The notes below the pieces were generated by a model, which worked only from the letters and a program-made list of their open reading frames with translations, was not told the DNA's origin and searched no databases. Of a DNA stretch of 64,000 bases, positions 9,863 to 19,300 are shown one piece after another. A program made the translations under genes and the position numbers. Source of the DNA: Serinibacter arcticus (GTDB taxonomy: Bacteria; Actinomycetota; Actinomycetes; Actinomycetales; Beutenbergiaceae); the NCBI RefSeq assembly GCF_004786095.1, contig NZ_RHPJ01000004.1:62001-126000 (forward strand), written 5' to 3'. Position 1 is the first letter of the stretch, and each line of letters opens with the position of its first letter.

Positions 9863-11041
9863 TCAGAAGTCCAGACCGTTGTAGAACCCGAGCGCGTCCT
9901 CCGCGTCCTCGGAGACGACGACGTACACGCCGTCGGTGCCGGCGTGCCAGACGACGGTCACGAGGCCGTCGTTGTTGTACGTCCAGTACGTGCCGAGCCC
10001 CGTGTCGGGGAAGACGACACCCGTGTCCACCGCTGTCCCCAGCTGGCTCGAGATCGCGGTCGCCGCGGCGAGCGCCTCGTCGGCCGTGGCGAAGGTCGAG
10101 GCGGTCAGGGTGACGTCCGCCGTCCCGCCGGTGTAGAGCGCGGTGAGGGACTCCGCGGCGCCGGCCGGCGGGAGCGGGTTCTCGACGAGACCCTGCTCGT
10201 CCAGCAGGTACGTCACTCCCGTGGGGCCGCTCTCGGAGAACTCGCCTCCGTTGACGGAGGCGGGGATCAGCGCGGCCAGGCCGGTCGCGGCCGACTCGGT
10301 CGCGGACGTGGCCGGGGCGGTCGGGGTGTCCTCGCCGCGGTTGACCAGCAGCAGCACGGCGACGGCGATCGCGGCGGCCACGACCAGGCCGAGGACGACC
10401 CAGAGCAGGCGACGGCGGCCGCGCTCACGCGTGCGAGCCCCGGGGTCGTGCCAGCCGGGGGCGAGGGCGGTGGGATCGCCGGGGTCGGTGGACGCGGCGA
10501 CCACGTCGTCGCCGGAGACGTCGTCGGCGTCGTTCGCTGCGGGCGCGACGCTGTCGTCGAGCGATCGGGAGGCTGCCGACGTGCCCCACGACAGGACCGG
10601 CGCGGTCGCGGCGGCGGGGGCGACGCCGTCGACCCGGGTCCCGTCGGTGGCGGACTCATCGCCGTCCTCGGGCTTCGGGGTCCACGCGACGTCGGACCCG
10701 TCGGCGCGGGACTCGACATCGCGGGGCTCGGCGGCGTCGGACTCGGCAGGGGTGGTCGGCACCGAGGCGGCGGCCGCCGCACGCTCGGCGCGTCGCGCGC
10801 GACGTTCGCGCAGCTCGCGGCGAGTCATGCCGACCGTGACGTCGTCGTCCTCCGGACCCTCCTTCGGCGCTGCCGGTGCGGCGGGGTCGTCGGTCTCGGT
10901 GGGCGCCGTGGGCTCGGCCCCGGCACCGTCGACCGCGCCCGGCAGGTAGGAGGACTCCTCCCCCTCGCCGGCCGTCAGGTACCCGTAGGGATCGGACGTC
11001 GACCTCGTCGTCCGATCGTCCTCTCGCGGTCTCTCGCTCAC
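9863..11041 (-). CDS. Single-pass membrane protein, cytoplasmic disordered region, TRRELR motif
   Basis: I do not recognise a functional family. The 392-residue product starts at a GTG with GGAGG 7 nt upstream. Residues 1-210 are acidic, Ala/Asp/Thr-rich and probably disordered, with a basic patch T-R-R-E-L-R-E-R-R-A-R-R near residue 72. One transmembrane helix follows at about 215-236 (L-W-V-V-L-G-L-V-V-A-A-A-I-A-V-A-V), then an extracytoplasmic domain of about 150 residues with no cysteines. It heads the lysA-hom-thrC-thrB operon with no gap to lysA. The TRRELR motif recurs twice in the M23 peptidase 1.3 kb away. Role unknown. Confidence 0.75.
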   Translation of the reverse strand: MSERPREDDRTTRSTSDPYGYLTAGEGEESSYLPGAVDGAGAEPTAPTETDDPAAPAAPKEGPEDDDVTVGMTRRELRERRARRAERAAAAASVPTTPAESDAAEPRDVESRADGSDVAWTPKPEDGDESATDGTRVDGVAPAAATAPVLSWGTSAASRSLDDSVAPAANDADDVSGDDVVAASTDPGDPTALAPGWHDPGARTRERGRRRLLWVVLGLVVAAAIAVAVLLLVNRGEDTPTAPATSATESAATGLAALIPASVNGGEFSESGPTGVTYLLDEQGLVENPLPPAGAAESLTALYTGGTADVTLTASTFATADEALAAATAISSQLGTAVDTGVVFPDTGLGTYWTYNNDGLVTVVWHAGTDGVYVVVSEDAEDALGFYNGLDF

Positions 11042-11165
11042 GGTCGTCCTCCAGCGCTCATCGGAGCCACCCTAGGCGATGGGGGACGTCCGGGGCCGTT
11101 CAGCGTCGACGCGAACCGCTGGTAGGCTCGATCGTCGTCGTCGGAGTACCGTTCGACGCCGGTTC

Positions 11166-11241
11166 GCCTCCGTAGCTCAGTGGATAGAGCGTCTGCCTCC
11201 GGAGCAGAAGGTCGCTGGTTCGAATCCAGTCGGGGGTACCA
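11166..11241 (+). tRNA. tRNA-Arg (anticodon CCG)
   Basis: A complete 76-nt cloverleaf: acceptor stem GCCTCCG/CGGGGGT (two G-U pairs), D arm AGCTC...GAGC, anticodon stem TCTGC/GCAGA around loop CTCCGGA, T arm CTGGTTCGAATCCAG, and an encoded CCA end. The anticodon CCG decodes CGG, a common arginine codon in such GC-rich genomes. A TAGGCT box at 11123-11128 could be its -10, and a hairpin follows directly. Confidence 0.97.
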
Positions 11242-11245
11242 CCAT

Positions 11246-11273
11246 CGGGCCCGGTCGCACGCGACCGGGCCCG
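11246..11273 (+). terminator. Hairpin after tRNA-Arg
   Basis: A perfect 13-bp inverted repeat (11246-11258 and 11261-11273) with a 2-nt centre begins 4 nt after the tRNA CCA and is followed by TCTCCGTCCCTC. It is the probable terminator or 3'-processing signal of the tRNA transcript; it has no U-tract. Confidence 0.75.
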
Positions 11274-11319
11274 TCTCCGTCCCTCGGCGTCGAGCGGCCG
11301 TGCCGCCTAGGCTGGTGCC

Positions 11320-12261
11320 ATGCCCACCCCCCTCCCCACCGGTTTCCAGCACGTCCTGCACGACCCCGTCGCGGGGTCGACAGCCGTCGTCACCGAGGTC
11401 GGCGCCTCGCTGCGCCACTTCGACGTGGCGGGTCGCGACGTGATCGTCTCCTACCCGCAGGAGGACCTCTCGCCCGCCGGGCACGGGGCGATCCTGGCCC
11501 CGTGGCCGAACCGCCTCGCCGACGGCGCCTACAGCTTCGACGGGACCGACTACCAGGTGCCGATCACCGAGCCCGCGCGCTCGACGGCGCTGCACGGTCT
11601 GGCCATGCACGAGCGCTGGACCCTGGCGCACCTCACCACGACCGAGATCGTCCTGACGCTGAGCACCGTCCCGATCGCGGGCTACCCCTGGCCGCTGCTG
11701 CTGTCGGCACGCTACGAGCTGCGCGGTGCCGAGCTGACGATCACGGTGAGCGCGACGAACCTGGGCGAGACCGACGCGCCCTACGGCATCGGGTTCCACC
11801 CCTGGCTCTCCCCCGGCGACGGCGGCCTCGACGCCGCGACCCTGCGCCTGGACGCGAGCCGGTGGGTCCGTCCGGACGAGCGGCTGCTCCCGGCTGGTGT
11901 CGAGGACCTGCCCGAGGCGTTCGACTTCCGCAGCGAGCGCGTCGTGGGCGCCACCGACCTCGACGACGCGTTCCTCGCGCCCGTCCGCGACGCCGACGGT
12001 CTCTCGTGGATCCGCCTGACCGGGACGGACGGCCGCACGTCCGCCGTCTGGATGGACGAGTCGATGGACTCCTGGCAGGTCTGCTCGGGTGACCACATCG
12101 GCGCGGTCGACTACCGCCGCCGCGGGCTGGCCGCCGAGCCCATGAGCTGCATCGCCGACGCCTTCAACACCGGGGAGAGCCTGGTGCGGCTGGCCGCTGG
12201 CGGCGGCTCCGATCCCGCCGCGAGCACGCACACCGTCCGCTGGGGCCTGTCGCTGCTCTGA
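11320..12261 (+). CDS. Aldose 1-epimerase (galactose mutarotase) family
   Basis: The 313-residue product belongs to the GalM-like beta-sandwich family that interconverts alpha and beta anomers of hexoses. It shows the family landmarks P-W-P-N-R-L (about 67-72), the catalytic histidine region A-L-H-G (about 90-93) and G-F-H-P-W (about 166-170). Which sugar it acts on is unknown. There is no Shine-Dalgarno sequence; a TAGGCT box ends 6 nt before the ATG, so the transcript is probably leaderless. It converges on the M23 peptidase with a shared palindromic terminator. Confidence 0.88.
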   Translation: MPTPLPTGFQHVLHDPVAGSTAVVTEVGASLRHFDVAGRDVIVSYPQEDLSPAGHGAILAPWPNRLADGAYSFDGTDYQVPITEPARSTALHGLAMHERWTLAHLTTTEIVLTLSTVPIAGYPWPLLLSARYELRGAELTITVSATNLGETDAPYGIGFHPWLSPGDGGLDAATLRLDASRWVRPDERLLPAGVEDLPEAFDFRSERVVGATDLDDAFLAPVRDADGLSWIRLTGTDGRTSAVWMDESMDSWQVCSGDHIGAVDYRRRGLAAEPMSCIADAFNTGESLVRLAAGGGSDPAASTHTVRWGLSLL

Positions 12262-12289
12262 CGGCCGGCCGTCGGACACCGACGCGAGA

Positions 12290-12334
12290 ACGAGCGAGGC
12301 CCGCACCCCCCCGGGGGGTGCGGGCCTCGCTCGT
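12290..12334. terminator. Bidirectional terminator between convergent genes
   Basis: A perfect inverted repeat with 22-bp arms (12290-12311 and 12313-12334) around a single central base lies between the stops of the aldose epimerase and the M23 peptidase. Its symmetry lets it act for both strands. It has almost no U-tract, as is usual in high-GC actinobacteria. Confidence 0.85.
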
Positions 12335-12345
12335 GGCTGCTGCGG

Positions 12346-13989
12346 TCAGGCGCAGACGGCGCCGGTGGTCGTGACCGGGGTGGCGTCGTTGGCGCGCAGC
12401 CACGCCAGCGGGTCGACCGCGCTGCCGTTGGGGTCCTCGACGTTGCCGATGTGGATCTCGAGGTGCAGGTGGGGGCCGGTCGAGTTGCCGTTGTTGCCGA
12501 CCTCGCCGATCACGTCACCGACCTGGACGACGTCGCCCTCGGAGACGAAGACGCCGTCGTCGAACATGTGGTTGTACCAGATCTCGACGGTCTCGCCGTC
12601 GATCTCCGAGCGGATGGCGACCAGGTTCGGGCTGCGGCCGGCGAGACCGCCGCCGGCGTGCACGACCTCGCCACCGACGACGGCGCGGATCGGGGTGCCG
12701 AGCGGGGCGGCGAAGTCGGTCGCGTAGTGGAACGCGCCCCAGCGCGCACCGAAGCCGGAGCTGACGCGGTAGACGCCCTCCTGCACCGGCATGCTGAGCG
12801 TGAGGTGCTCGGTGGACTCCATGGCCGCGAGCGTGCCGTTGGGCAGGTCCGTCGCCGGCTCACCGCACTGCGGGAGACCGGTGCGGCCCTCGCTGCGGCT
12901 CGCGGCGGCGGCGCCGCGGACGTCGGCGAGCGAGTCGGCGGCGAGGAGCGTGGCGGTCTCGTCGACCGGGGCGGCGGCCACGGTGGCGGCCGAGGCGTCC
13001 GCGAGCGGATCCTCCGCGACGACGGCGGCGCCGGCGACCTCGAGCGCGGCCGCGCCGTCGGCGACGACGAGCGTGTCGAGCGCGCTGCTGTCGGCCAGCG
13101 GAGCCTCGACGACCTCGGGCTCGTTCGAGCCCTGGGCGATCGCGTGGATCGGGGTGACGACGGTGGCCACGCCGAGCGCGGAGAGCACCGCGAGGCGGGG
13201 CACCCACTGGCGGGGGCCGTGCGACGCGGCGGCCTGCGGCGTCCGCGTGCCGACGCCGGCTCCGCCACCACCGGCGAGGCTGGTGGGGACGGGGGGTGCG
13301 CCCTCGACGACGGCGCGCGGGGCGGGCTCCGTGAGCGAGGCGGGCTTCGGCGTCGAGACGACCGCGACCGGCGCCGTGACGGCGGCGCTGCTCACCGTCG
13401 AGGACTGCGTCAACGAGCTGAGGGTGAGGGCGACCGACGCGAAGTCGAACTCGAGGTCGACGGGCTGCTCGGCGGGCTCGGGTCCCTCGGACGCGTCCTG
13501 CTGCAACGAGACGGCGGCGCTCGACGGCGCCTCGACGTCGGCGTCCAGCCCGGCCTCGCGACGCGTGGCGGCGCGCAGCTCGCGACGGGTCAGCGATCCG
13601 CCGCGGGCGGTGAGCACGGCGGCGGCGAGGACCTCGCCGGCCGTCTGGCGCTCGACGGGGGCGGCGGAGCTGACGGCGATGCCGAACGCCTCACCCTGAC
13701 GACGGCGCAGCTCGCGACGCGTGAGCGGCCGCGTGGTCGCGCCTGCGGGATCCGCGGGGGTGAACACCGTCTGGACGATTACGGGCTGGAAGGACTCGGC
13801 CGCGGCGTCGGCGACGACGACCGAGGCGATGTGCGGGCCGTAGCCCGGGATCCCGGCCTGCACCGGCGTGGCGGAGGACGCGAGGGGGGAGGCTGACCGG
13901 TCCGCGCCGGCGGAGGCGAGTCGTCGGGCGCGTCGAGTGGTCGGGGACGGGGTCCCGGGCTCGGCGACTTCCACTGACGACACGCTCAC
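12346..13989 (-). CDS. M23-family peptidoglycan endopeptidase with long N-terminal region
   Basis: The C-terminal domain (about residues 395-540) is an M23/LytM zinc endopeptidase: the first zinc motif is in F-H-Y-A-T-D (about 418-424) and the second is H-L-H-L-E-I-H (about 506-512), so it should be active on peptidoglycan cross-bridges. The first 260 residues are Ala/Pro/Ser-rich with two T-R-R-E-L-R motifs; a single hydrophobic segment (about 263-280) may anchor it as a signal-anchor. The GTG start has GGAGG 5 nt upstream. Direct repeats resembling an MtrA site lie about 120-140 nt upstream. It is 547 residues, long for the family because of the N-terminal region. Confidence 0.88.
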   Translation of the reverse strand: MSVSSVEVAEPGTPSPTTRRARRLASAGADRSASPLASSATPVQAGIPGYGPHIASVVVADAAAESFQPVIVQTVFTPADPAGATTRPLTRRELRRRQGEAFGIAVSSAAPVERQTAGEVLAAAVLTARGGSLTRRELRAATRREAGLDADVEAPSSAAVSLQQDASEGPEPAEQPVDLEFDFASVALTLSSLTQSSTVSSAAVTAPVAVVSTPKPASLTEPAPRAVVEGAPPVPTSLAGGGGAGVGTRTPQAAASHGPRQWVPRLAVLSALGVATVVTPIHAIAQGSNEPEVVEAPLADSSALDTLVVADGAAALEVAGAAVVAEDPLADASAATVAAAPVDETATLLAADSLADVRGAAAASRSEGRTGLPQCGEPATDLPNGTLAAMESTEHLTLSMPVQEGVYRVSSGFGARWGAFHYATDFAAPLGTPIRAVVGGEVVHAGGGLAGRSPNLVAIRSEIDGETVEIWYNHMFDDGVFVSEGDVVQVGDVIGEVGNNGNSTGPHLHLEIHIGNVEDPNGSAVDPLAWLRANDATPVTTTGAVCA

Positions 13990-14110
13990 TCGTCCTCCGG
14001 TTGCTCAGCTGCTCTGGGGGGCCGTGCACACTTCGGTCACGGCGGGACGTCCCTCGTCCAGGTCACGGGCGGCGCGGGGGACGCGCCCGGTGGGTCCGGG
14101 GGACGGCTTG

Positions 14111-14127
14111 ATCACGAAACCATAACG
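14111..14127 (+). promoter_or_regulatory. Direct repeat resembling an MtrA box
   Basis: ATCACG-AAACC-ATAACG: two 6-mers repeated with an 11-bp period, the spacing expected for an OmpR-family dimer on one face of DNA. It lies in the 265-bp divergent region between the M23 peptidase (minus) and the response regulator (plus), and matches the element upstream of the ProV-type gene. M23 peptidase genes such as mepA are known MtrA targets in Corynebacterium glutamicum. Binding here is inferred. Confidence 0.45.
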
Positions 14128-14254
14128 CGCCGTCGCGCTCCTGCCAAACGGGTGCGGCTCACCTCACAGGCGTCCCCAGGGCCTGCGCGAAGCGTCCACA
14201 TCACGCCCCGCCCGTCCCCTCGTCCGGGTGGGGGCCGTGTGCCAGTCTGGGTCG

Positions 14255-15022
14255 ATGACCACTCCCAGCCCCGCCAGCGGTTCCAGCAGCAGCGCCTCCA
14301 GCGGCGGCGAGAGCGGGGTGCGCGTCCTCGTGGTGGAGGACTCCCCCGAGATCGCCACGCAGGTGTCCCGACGCTTCACGGCGGAGGGCTGGGAGGTCCG
14401 CGTGGCGACGGACGGGCCCGGCGGCGTCGCCGGCGCCCACGACTTCGCACCCCACGCGATCGTGCTCGACGTGATGCTGCCGGGCTTCGACGGGCTCGAG
14501 GTCTGCCGCCGCATCCAGGCGGACGACACGCGCGCCGTCCCCATCCTCATGCTCACGGCGCGCGACGACGAGACCGACCTGCTGGTGGGCCTCGGCGTCG
14601 GGGCCGACGACTACATGACCAAACCGTTCTCGATGCGGGAGCTGGTCGCGCGCGTCAAGGCGCTGCTGCGCCGGCACGAGCGCACCGCGCGCGTCGCCGT
14701 CGCCGACACCTCCACCGCCGGCGGACCGCCGCCGCTCGAGCTCGGCGACCTCGTGATCGACCGCGCGCAGCGGCGTGTGAGCCGTGCCGGTGAGGAGGCG
14801 CACCTGACGCCCACCGAGTTCGACCTGCTGGTCTGCCTGGCGACGTCGCCGCGGACCGTGCTCACGCGCGAACGCCTGCTGGAGGAGGTGTGGGACTGGG
14901 TCGACGCGAGCGGCACGCGCACCGTCGACTCCCACATCAAGGCGCTGCGCCGCAAGCTCGGGTCCGACCTCGTGCGCACCGTGCACGGGGTCGGCTACTC
15001 CCTCGAGCCCCCGACCGAGTGA
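14255..15022 (+). CDS. OmpR-family response regulator
   Basis: The 255-residue regulator has a receiver domain (about 22-138) with phospho-acceptor D72, preceded by acidic V-V-E-D-S and followed by conserved K123 in D-D-Y-M-T-K-P-F, then a winged-helix DNA-binding domain (about 155-250). The first 20 residues are Ser-rich and outside the fold. A start nine codons earlier is possible, but the ATG at 14255 has a CAGTCT box 6 nt upstream, as in other apparently leaderless genes here. It is followed by a histidine kinase 43 nt on, forming a two-component pair of unknown stimulus. Confidence 0.93.
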   Translation: MTTPSPASGSSSSASSGGESGVRVLVVEDSPEIATQVSRRFTAEGWEVRVATDGPGGVAGAHDFAPHAIVLDVMLPGFDGLEVCRRIQADDTRAVPILMLTARDDETDLLVGLGVGADDYMTKPFSMRELVARVKALLRRHERTARVAVADTSTAGGPPPLELGDLVIDRAQRRVSRAGEEAHLTPTEFDLLVCLATSPRTVLTRERLLEEVWDWVDASGTRTVDSHIKALRRKLGSDLVRTVHGVGYSLEPPTE

Positions 15023-15065
15023 TCGTGGCGACGACGACTCCGCCGTCGCGCGCGGGCGCGCTCGC

Positions 15066-16184
15066 GTGAGGGAACGGACGAGCGTGCGGCACGCGCGCGA
15101 GGTGCCGGCGCTGCGCTACGCCGTCGACGTACGGCCGCTGGACCGCCTGACGTCGATCCGGATCAAGCTGGGCGTCGTCATCGCCGCCTCGGTGCTGGTC
15201 TCGGCGATCCTCGTGTGGGCCGGGCGCAGCTACGGGGCGCGCTGGTACATGACCTTCCCCGTGGCGATCCTGCTCTCCCTGGTCGTGACGCAGCTCCTCG
15301 CCCGCGGCATGACCTCGCCGCTGCGCGAGATGACCGCGGCCGCCCGCGCGATGTCGGCGGGCGACTACGACATCAGGGTGCGCACCACGAGCCGCGACGA
15401 GGTGGGGCAGCTCGGTCTGGCGTTCAACGCCATGGCCGCCGACCTCGCCTCGCTCGCCGAGGCGCAGCGCGCCATCGTCGCCAACGTCTCGCACGAGCTG
15501 CGGACGCCGATCGCGGCGCTGCGGGCGCAGCTGGAGAACATGGTCGACGGCGTCACGCAGCCCGACGAGGAGGCGCTCACCTCGGCGCTGGACCAGACCG
15601 AACGACTCACCAGGCTCGTGACCTACCTGCTCGACCTCTCACGCCTCGAGGCGGGCGCCGCGGGCCTGCACCTGCAGCGCGCGGGGGTGCTCGACGTCGT
15701 CGAGGAGGTCGTGGCCGCCGCCTCGCACGCGGCGCGCGCCGCCGGCCGCACCGTGACGTGGGACGTGCAGGTCCCCGAGGACCTGTCCTTCCGCGTCGAC
15801 ACCGAGCGGCTGCACCAGGTGCTGCTGAACCTGCTGTCCAACGCCTCGCGGCACTCCCCCGCCGGCGGCACCGTGGTGGTCGCCGCCCGCGCGTCCGGGA
15901 CCGACGTCGTGATCGACGTCGTGGACGAGGGGCCCGGCATCCCGGCGGCCGAGCGGGCGCGCATCTTCGACCGGTTCGAGCAGGGCAGCAACCGGCTCGC
16001 CGTCGACGGCACGACGTCCGGCGGCACCGGCCTCGGGCTGGCCATCGCACGCTGGGCGGTGGGGCTGCACGGCGGGACGCTCGACGCCGTCGCCCCGGCG
16101 CCGCCGAGCACGGGGGCGACGCTGCGCCTCGTGCTGCCCGCCGACGGTCCGCCCTCTCCACGGCGCGAGTCCGCGGCGGCCTGA
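15066..16184 (+). CDS. Sensor histidine kinase, two transmembrane helices
   Basis: The 372-residue kinase has two closely spaced transmembrane helices (about 34-53 and 61-79) with almost no periplasmic loop, a HAMP domain (about 80-130), a HisKA domain with phospho-acceptor H143 in V-S-H-E-L-R-T-P, and an HATPase domain with N, G1 (D-E-G-P-G-I) and G2 (G-T-G-L-G-L) boxes. The tiny loop suggests it senses the membrane or an intracellular signal. The GTG at 15066 lacks a good ribosome site; another GTG at 15084 has AGGGA about 10 nt upstream and could be the true start. Partner of the upstream regulator. Confidence 0.92.
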   Translation: MRERTSVRHAREVPALRYAVDVRPLDRLTSIRIKLGVVIAASVLVSAILVWAGRSYGARWYMTFPVAILLSLVVTQLLARGMTSPLREMTAAARAMSAGDYDIRVRTTSRDEVGQLGLAFNAMAADLASLAEAQRAIVANVSHELRTPIAALRAQLENMVDGVTQPDEEALTSALDQTERLTRLVTYLLDLSRLEAGAAGLHLQRAGVLDVVEEVVAAASHAARAAGRTVTWDVQVPEDLSFRVDTERLHQVLLNLLSNASRHSPAGGTVVVAARASGTDVVIDVVDEGPGIPAAERARIFDRFEQGSNRLAVDGTTSGGTGLGLAIARWAVGLHGGTLDAVAPAPPSTGATLRLVLPADGPPSPRRESAAA

Positions 16185-16361
16185 CCTGCGCGTTGGGCAA
16201 CTTTGCCCCAGCCTTGCCCGCCGTATGCCAACCTGGGACGAAAGTCCTGGTCAGAGGCGTGATCGATGGCCGAAACTGCCCCCTCGTGGCACCTGCGGAC
16301 ACCTCCGAGGGCCTACCCTGGAAGGCGGCTCGAACAGACGACGGCGATGGAGTGAGCGAGC

Positions 16362-19300
16362 GTGGCAACCGATTCCCAGACAACCCCGACGACGGCCGAT
16401 TTCGGCGCGAACGAGTGGTTGATCGACGAGCTGCGCGATGCGTACGCCGCCGATCCCTCCTCGGTCGACCCGAAGTGGCGCGAGTTCTTCGCAGCCGAGG
16501 GCGGGTCGACGACGGGAGCCCCCGCCGCGAAGCCGGCGGCGACGCCGGTGGTGACCCCCGCCGAGGCGACCGCGAAGGCAGCGGCGCAGGCACCGGCCCC
16601 CGCTGCGGCCCCGGAGCCCGCTGCGGCCCCGGAGCCCGCGTCGGCCCCGAAGCCCGCTGCGGCTCCCCAGGCCGTCGCCGACCCGCACACCGACCCCCGC
16701 GCCCAGCTCGACCCGCAGGACGTGCGCGCGGACCTGCCGCCCGCCTACCCGCAGCCGGCCACCGCCCCGTACGTGCCGGGCGACGACCGCCCCGCGACGA
16801 GCCCGCTGGGTGACGGTCAGACGACGAAGCTGCGCGGACCCGCCGCCCGCGTCGTGGTGAACATGGAGTCCTCCCTCGAGGTCCCCACGGCCACGAGCGT
16901 GCGCGCCGTGCCCGCCAAGCTGCTGGTCGACAACCGCATCGTCATCAACAACCACCTGGCCCGCACGCGCGGCGGCAAGGTCTCCTTCACGCACCTCATC
17001 GGCTTCGCCGTCGTCGAGGCGCTGGCGGACCTGCCCGAGATGAACGCGAGCTACCGCGAGATCGACGGCAAGCCCGGCGTCTACCGGTCCGAGCACATCA
17101 ACTTCGGCCTGGCGATCGACCTCGCCAAGCCCGACGGCACGCGCCAGCTCCTGGTCCCCTCGGTCAAGCACGCCGAGTCCCAGGACTTCGCGCAGTTCTG
17201 GTCCGCCTACGAGCAGCTGGTCAAGAAGGCCCGCGGCGGCAAGCTCGCGGTCGAGGACTTCGCCGACACGACGATCTCGTTGACGAACCCCGGCACCATC
17301 GGCACGGTGCACTCCGTCCCGCGCCTGATGCAGGGGCAGGGCACGATCGTCGGCGTCGGCGCGATGGACTACCCCGCCGAGTTCCAGGGCGCCTCGCCCG
17401 AGACGCTCGCGAACCTCGGCATCTCCAAGGTGCTGACGCTGACGTCCACCTACGACCACCGCATCATCCAGGGCGCGCAGAGCGGTGACTTCCTCCGCCT
17501 CATCCACACCAAGCTGATCGGTGAGGACGGGTTCTACGACCGCGTCTTCTCGGCCCTGCGCGTGCCGTACGAGCCCGTCCGCTGGCGCACCGACATCGTC
17601 GAGGACCCGACGACGGCGCTCGGCAAGCCCGCCCGCATCGCCGAGCTGATCCACGCCTACCGCTCGCGCGGCCACCTGATGGCCGACACGGACCCCCTGG
17701 CCTACCGCCAGCGCCGTCACCCCGACCTCGACGTCGCCAACCACTCCCTCACGCTGTGGGACCTGGACCGCACGTTCCCCACGGGTGGCTTCACCGGCAG
17801 GCCCACCGCGCCGCTGCGCGACATCCTGGCGCGGCTGCGCGACTCCTACTGCCGCACCATCGGTGCCGAGTACATGCACCTGCACGACCCGGTCCAGCGC
17901 CGCTGGCTGCAGCAGAAGCTCGAGGGCGGGTGGCCCAAGCAGTCGCCCGAGGCGATCCGACGGATCATCTACAAGCTCAACCAGGCCGAGGCGTTCGAGA
18001 CCTTCCTGCAGACGAAGTTCGTCGGGCAGAAGCGCTTCAGCCTCGAGGGTGGCGAGGCGCTGATCCCGCTGCTCGACACGATCCTGGGCGGCGCGGCCGA
18101 CGCCGGGCTCGAGGGCGTCGGCATCGGCATGGCGCACCGCGGTCGCCTCAACGTGCTGGCCAACATCGCCGGCAAGTCCTACGGGCAGATCTTCAACGAG
18201 TTCGAGGGCAACGCCGATCCCAAGACCGTCCAGGGTTCGGGCGACGTGAAGTACCACCTCGGCACCGTGGGCGAGTACACCGCCGCCACCGGGGCGACGA
18301 CGTCGGTCTACCTCGCCGCCAACCCGAGCCACCTCGAGGCCGTCGACGGCGTGCTCGAAGGTGTCGTGCGCGCCAAGCAGGACCGCATCGACCTCGGTGG
18401 CGACGGCTTCTCCTGGCTGCCGATCCTCATCCACGGCGACGCGGCCTTCGCCGGCCAGGGCGTCGTCGTCGAGACGCTGAACCTGTCCCAGCTGCGCGGC
18501 TACCGCACCGGCGGCACGGTGCACGTGATCATCAACAACCAGGTCGGCTTCACGACGGGCGCCTCGAGCTCGCGCTCGACGCTCTACCCGACCGACGTGG
18601 CCAAGGGTCTGCAGATCCCGATCTTCCACGTCAACGGGGACGACCCGGAGGCCGTGGCGCGGGTCGCCCGCCTCGCGTTCGAGTACCGCGAGGAGTTCCA
18701 CAAGGACGTCGTCATCGACATGGTCTGCTACCGCCGCCGCGGTCACAACGAGGGTGACGACCCCTCGATGACCCAGCCGGTGATGTACAGCCTGATCGAG
18801 GGCAAGCAGAGCGTCCGCACGCTCTACACGCAGTCGCTCATCGGCCGCGGCGAGCTCTCGGCCGAGGAGGCCGAGCAGGCGCTGGCGGAGTACCAGGGCG
18901 AGCTCGAGCGGGCCTTCCGCGAGACGAAGGAGGGCTCGGCCGCGGCGTCGGGCGACGACGAGGGCCGGCGCGGCCTCGAGGTTCCGGAGTCGCAGCGCGA
19001 GGACGCCGGCACGATGGTCGGCTGGAGCACGGCCGTTCCAGAGAGCGTGCTGACCCGGATCGGCGAGGCGCACCTGTCCCCGCCCGAGGGCTTCGCCGTC
19101 CACCCCAAGCTCGCGCAGCTGCTCGAGCGTCGCGCCACGGCCTCGCAGGCCGGCGGCATCGACTGGGGCTTCGGCGAGCTGCTGGCGTTCGGCTCGCTGG
19201 TGATCGAGGGCACCCCGGTGCGTCTCGCCGGTCAGGACTCGCGCCGCGGCACGTTCGTGCAGCGCCACTCGGTGCTGCACGACCACCGCACGGGCGCCGA

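Noticed and set aside
13990-14254. A c-di-AMP (ydaO-type) riboswitch before the M23 peptidase
   Set aside because: Actinobacterial cell-wall hydrolase genes often have one, so I looked, but could not place the conserved core on the minus strand with any confidence.
14255-16184. Naming the first two-component pair as MprAB or TcrXY
   Set aside because: Domain order is generic and the kinase lacks a large sensor loop; no specific motif supports a named ortholog.
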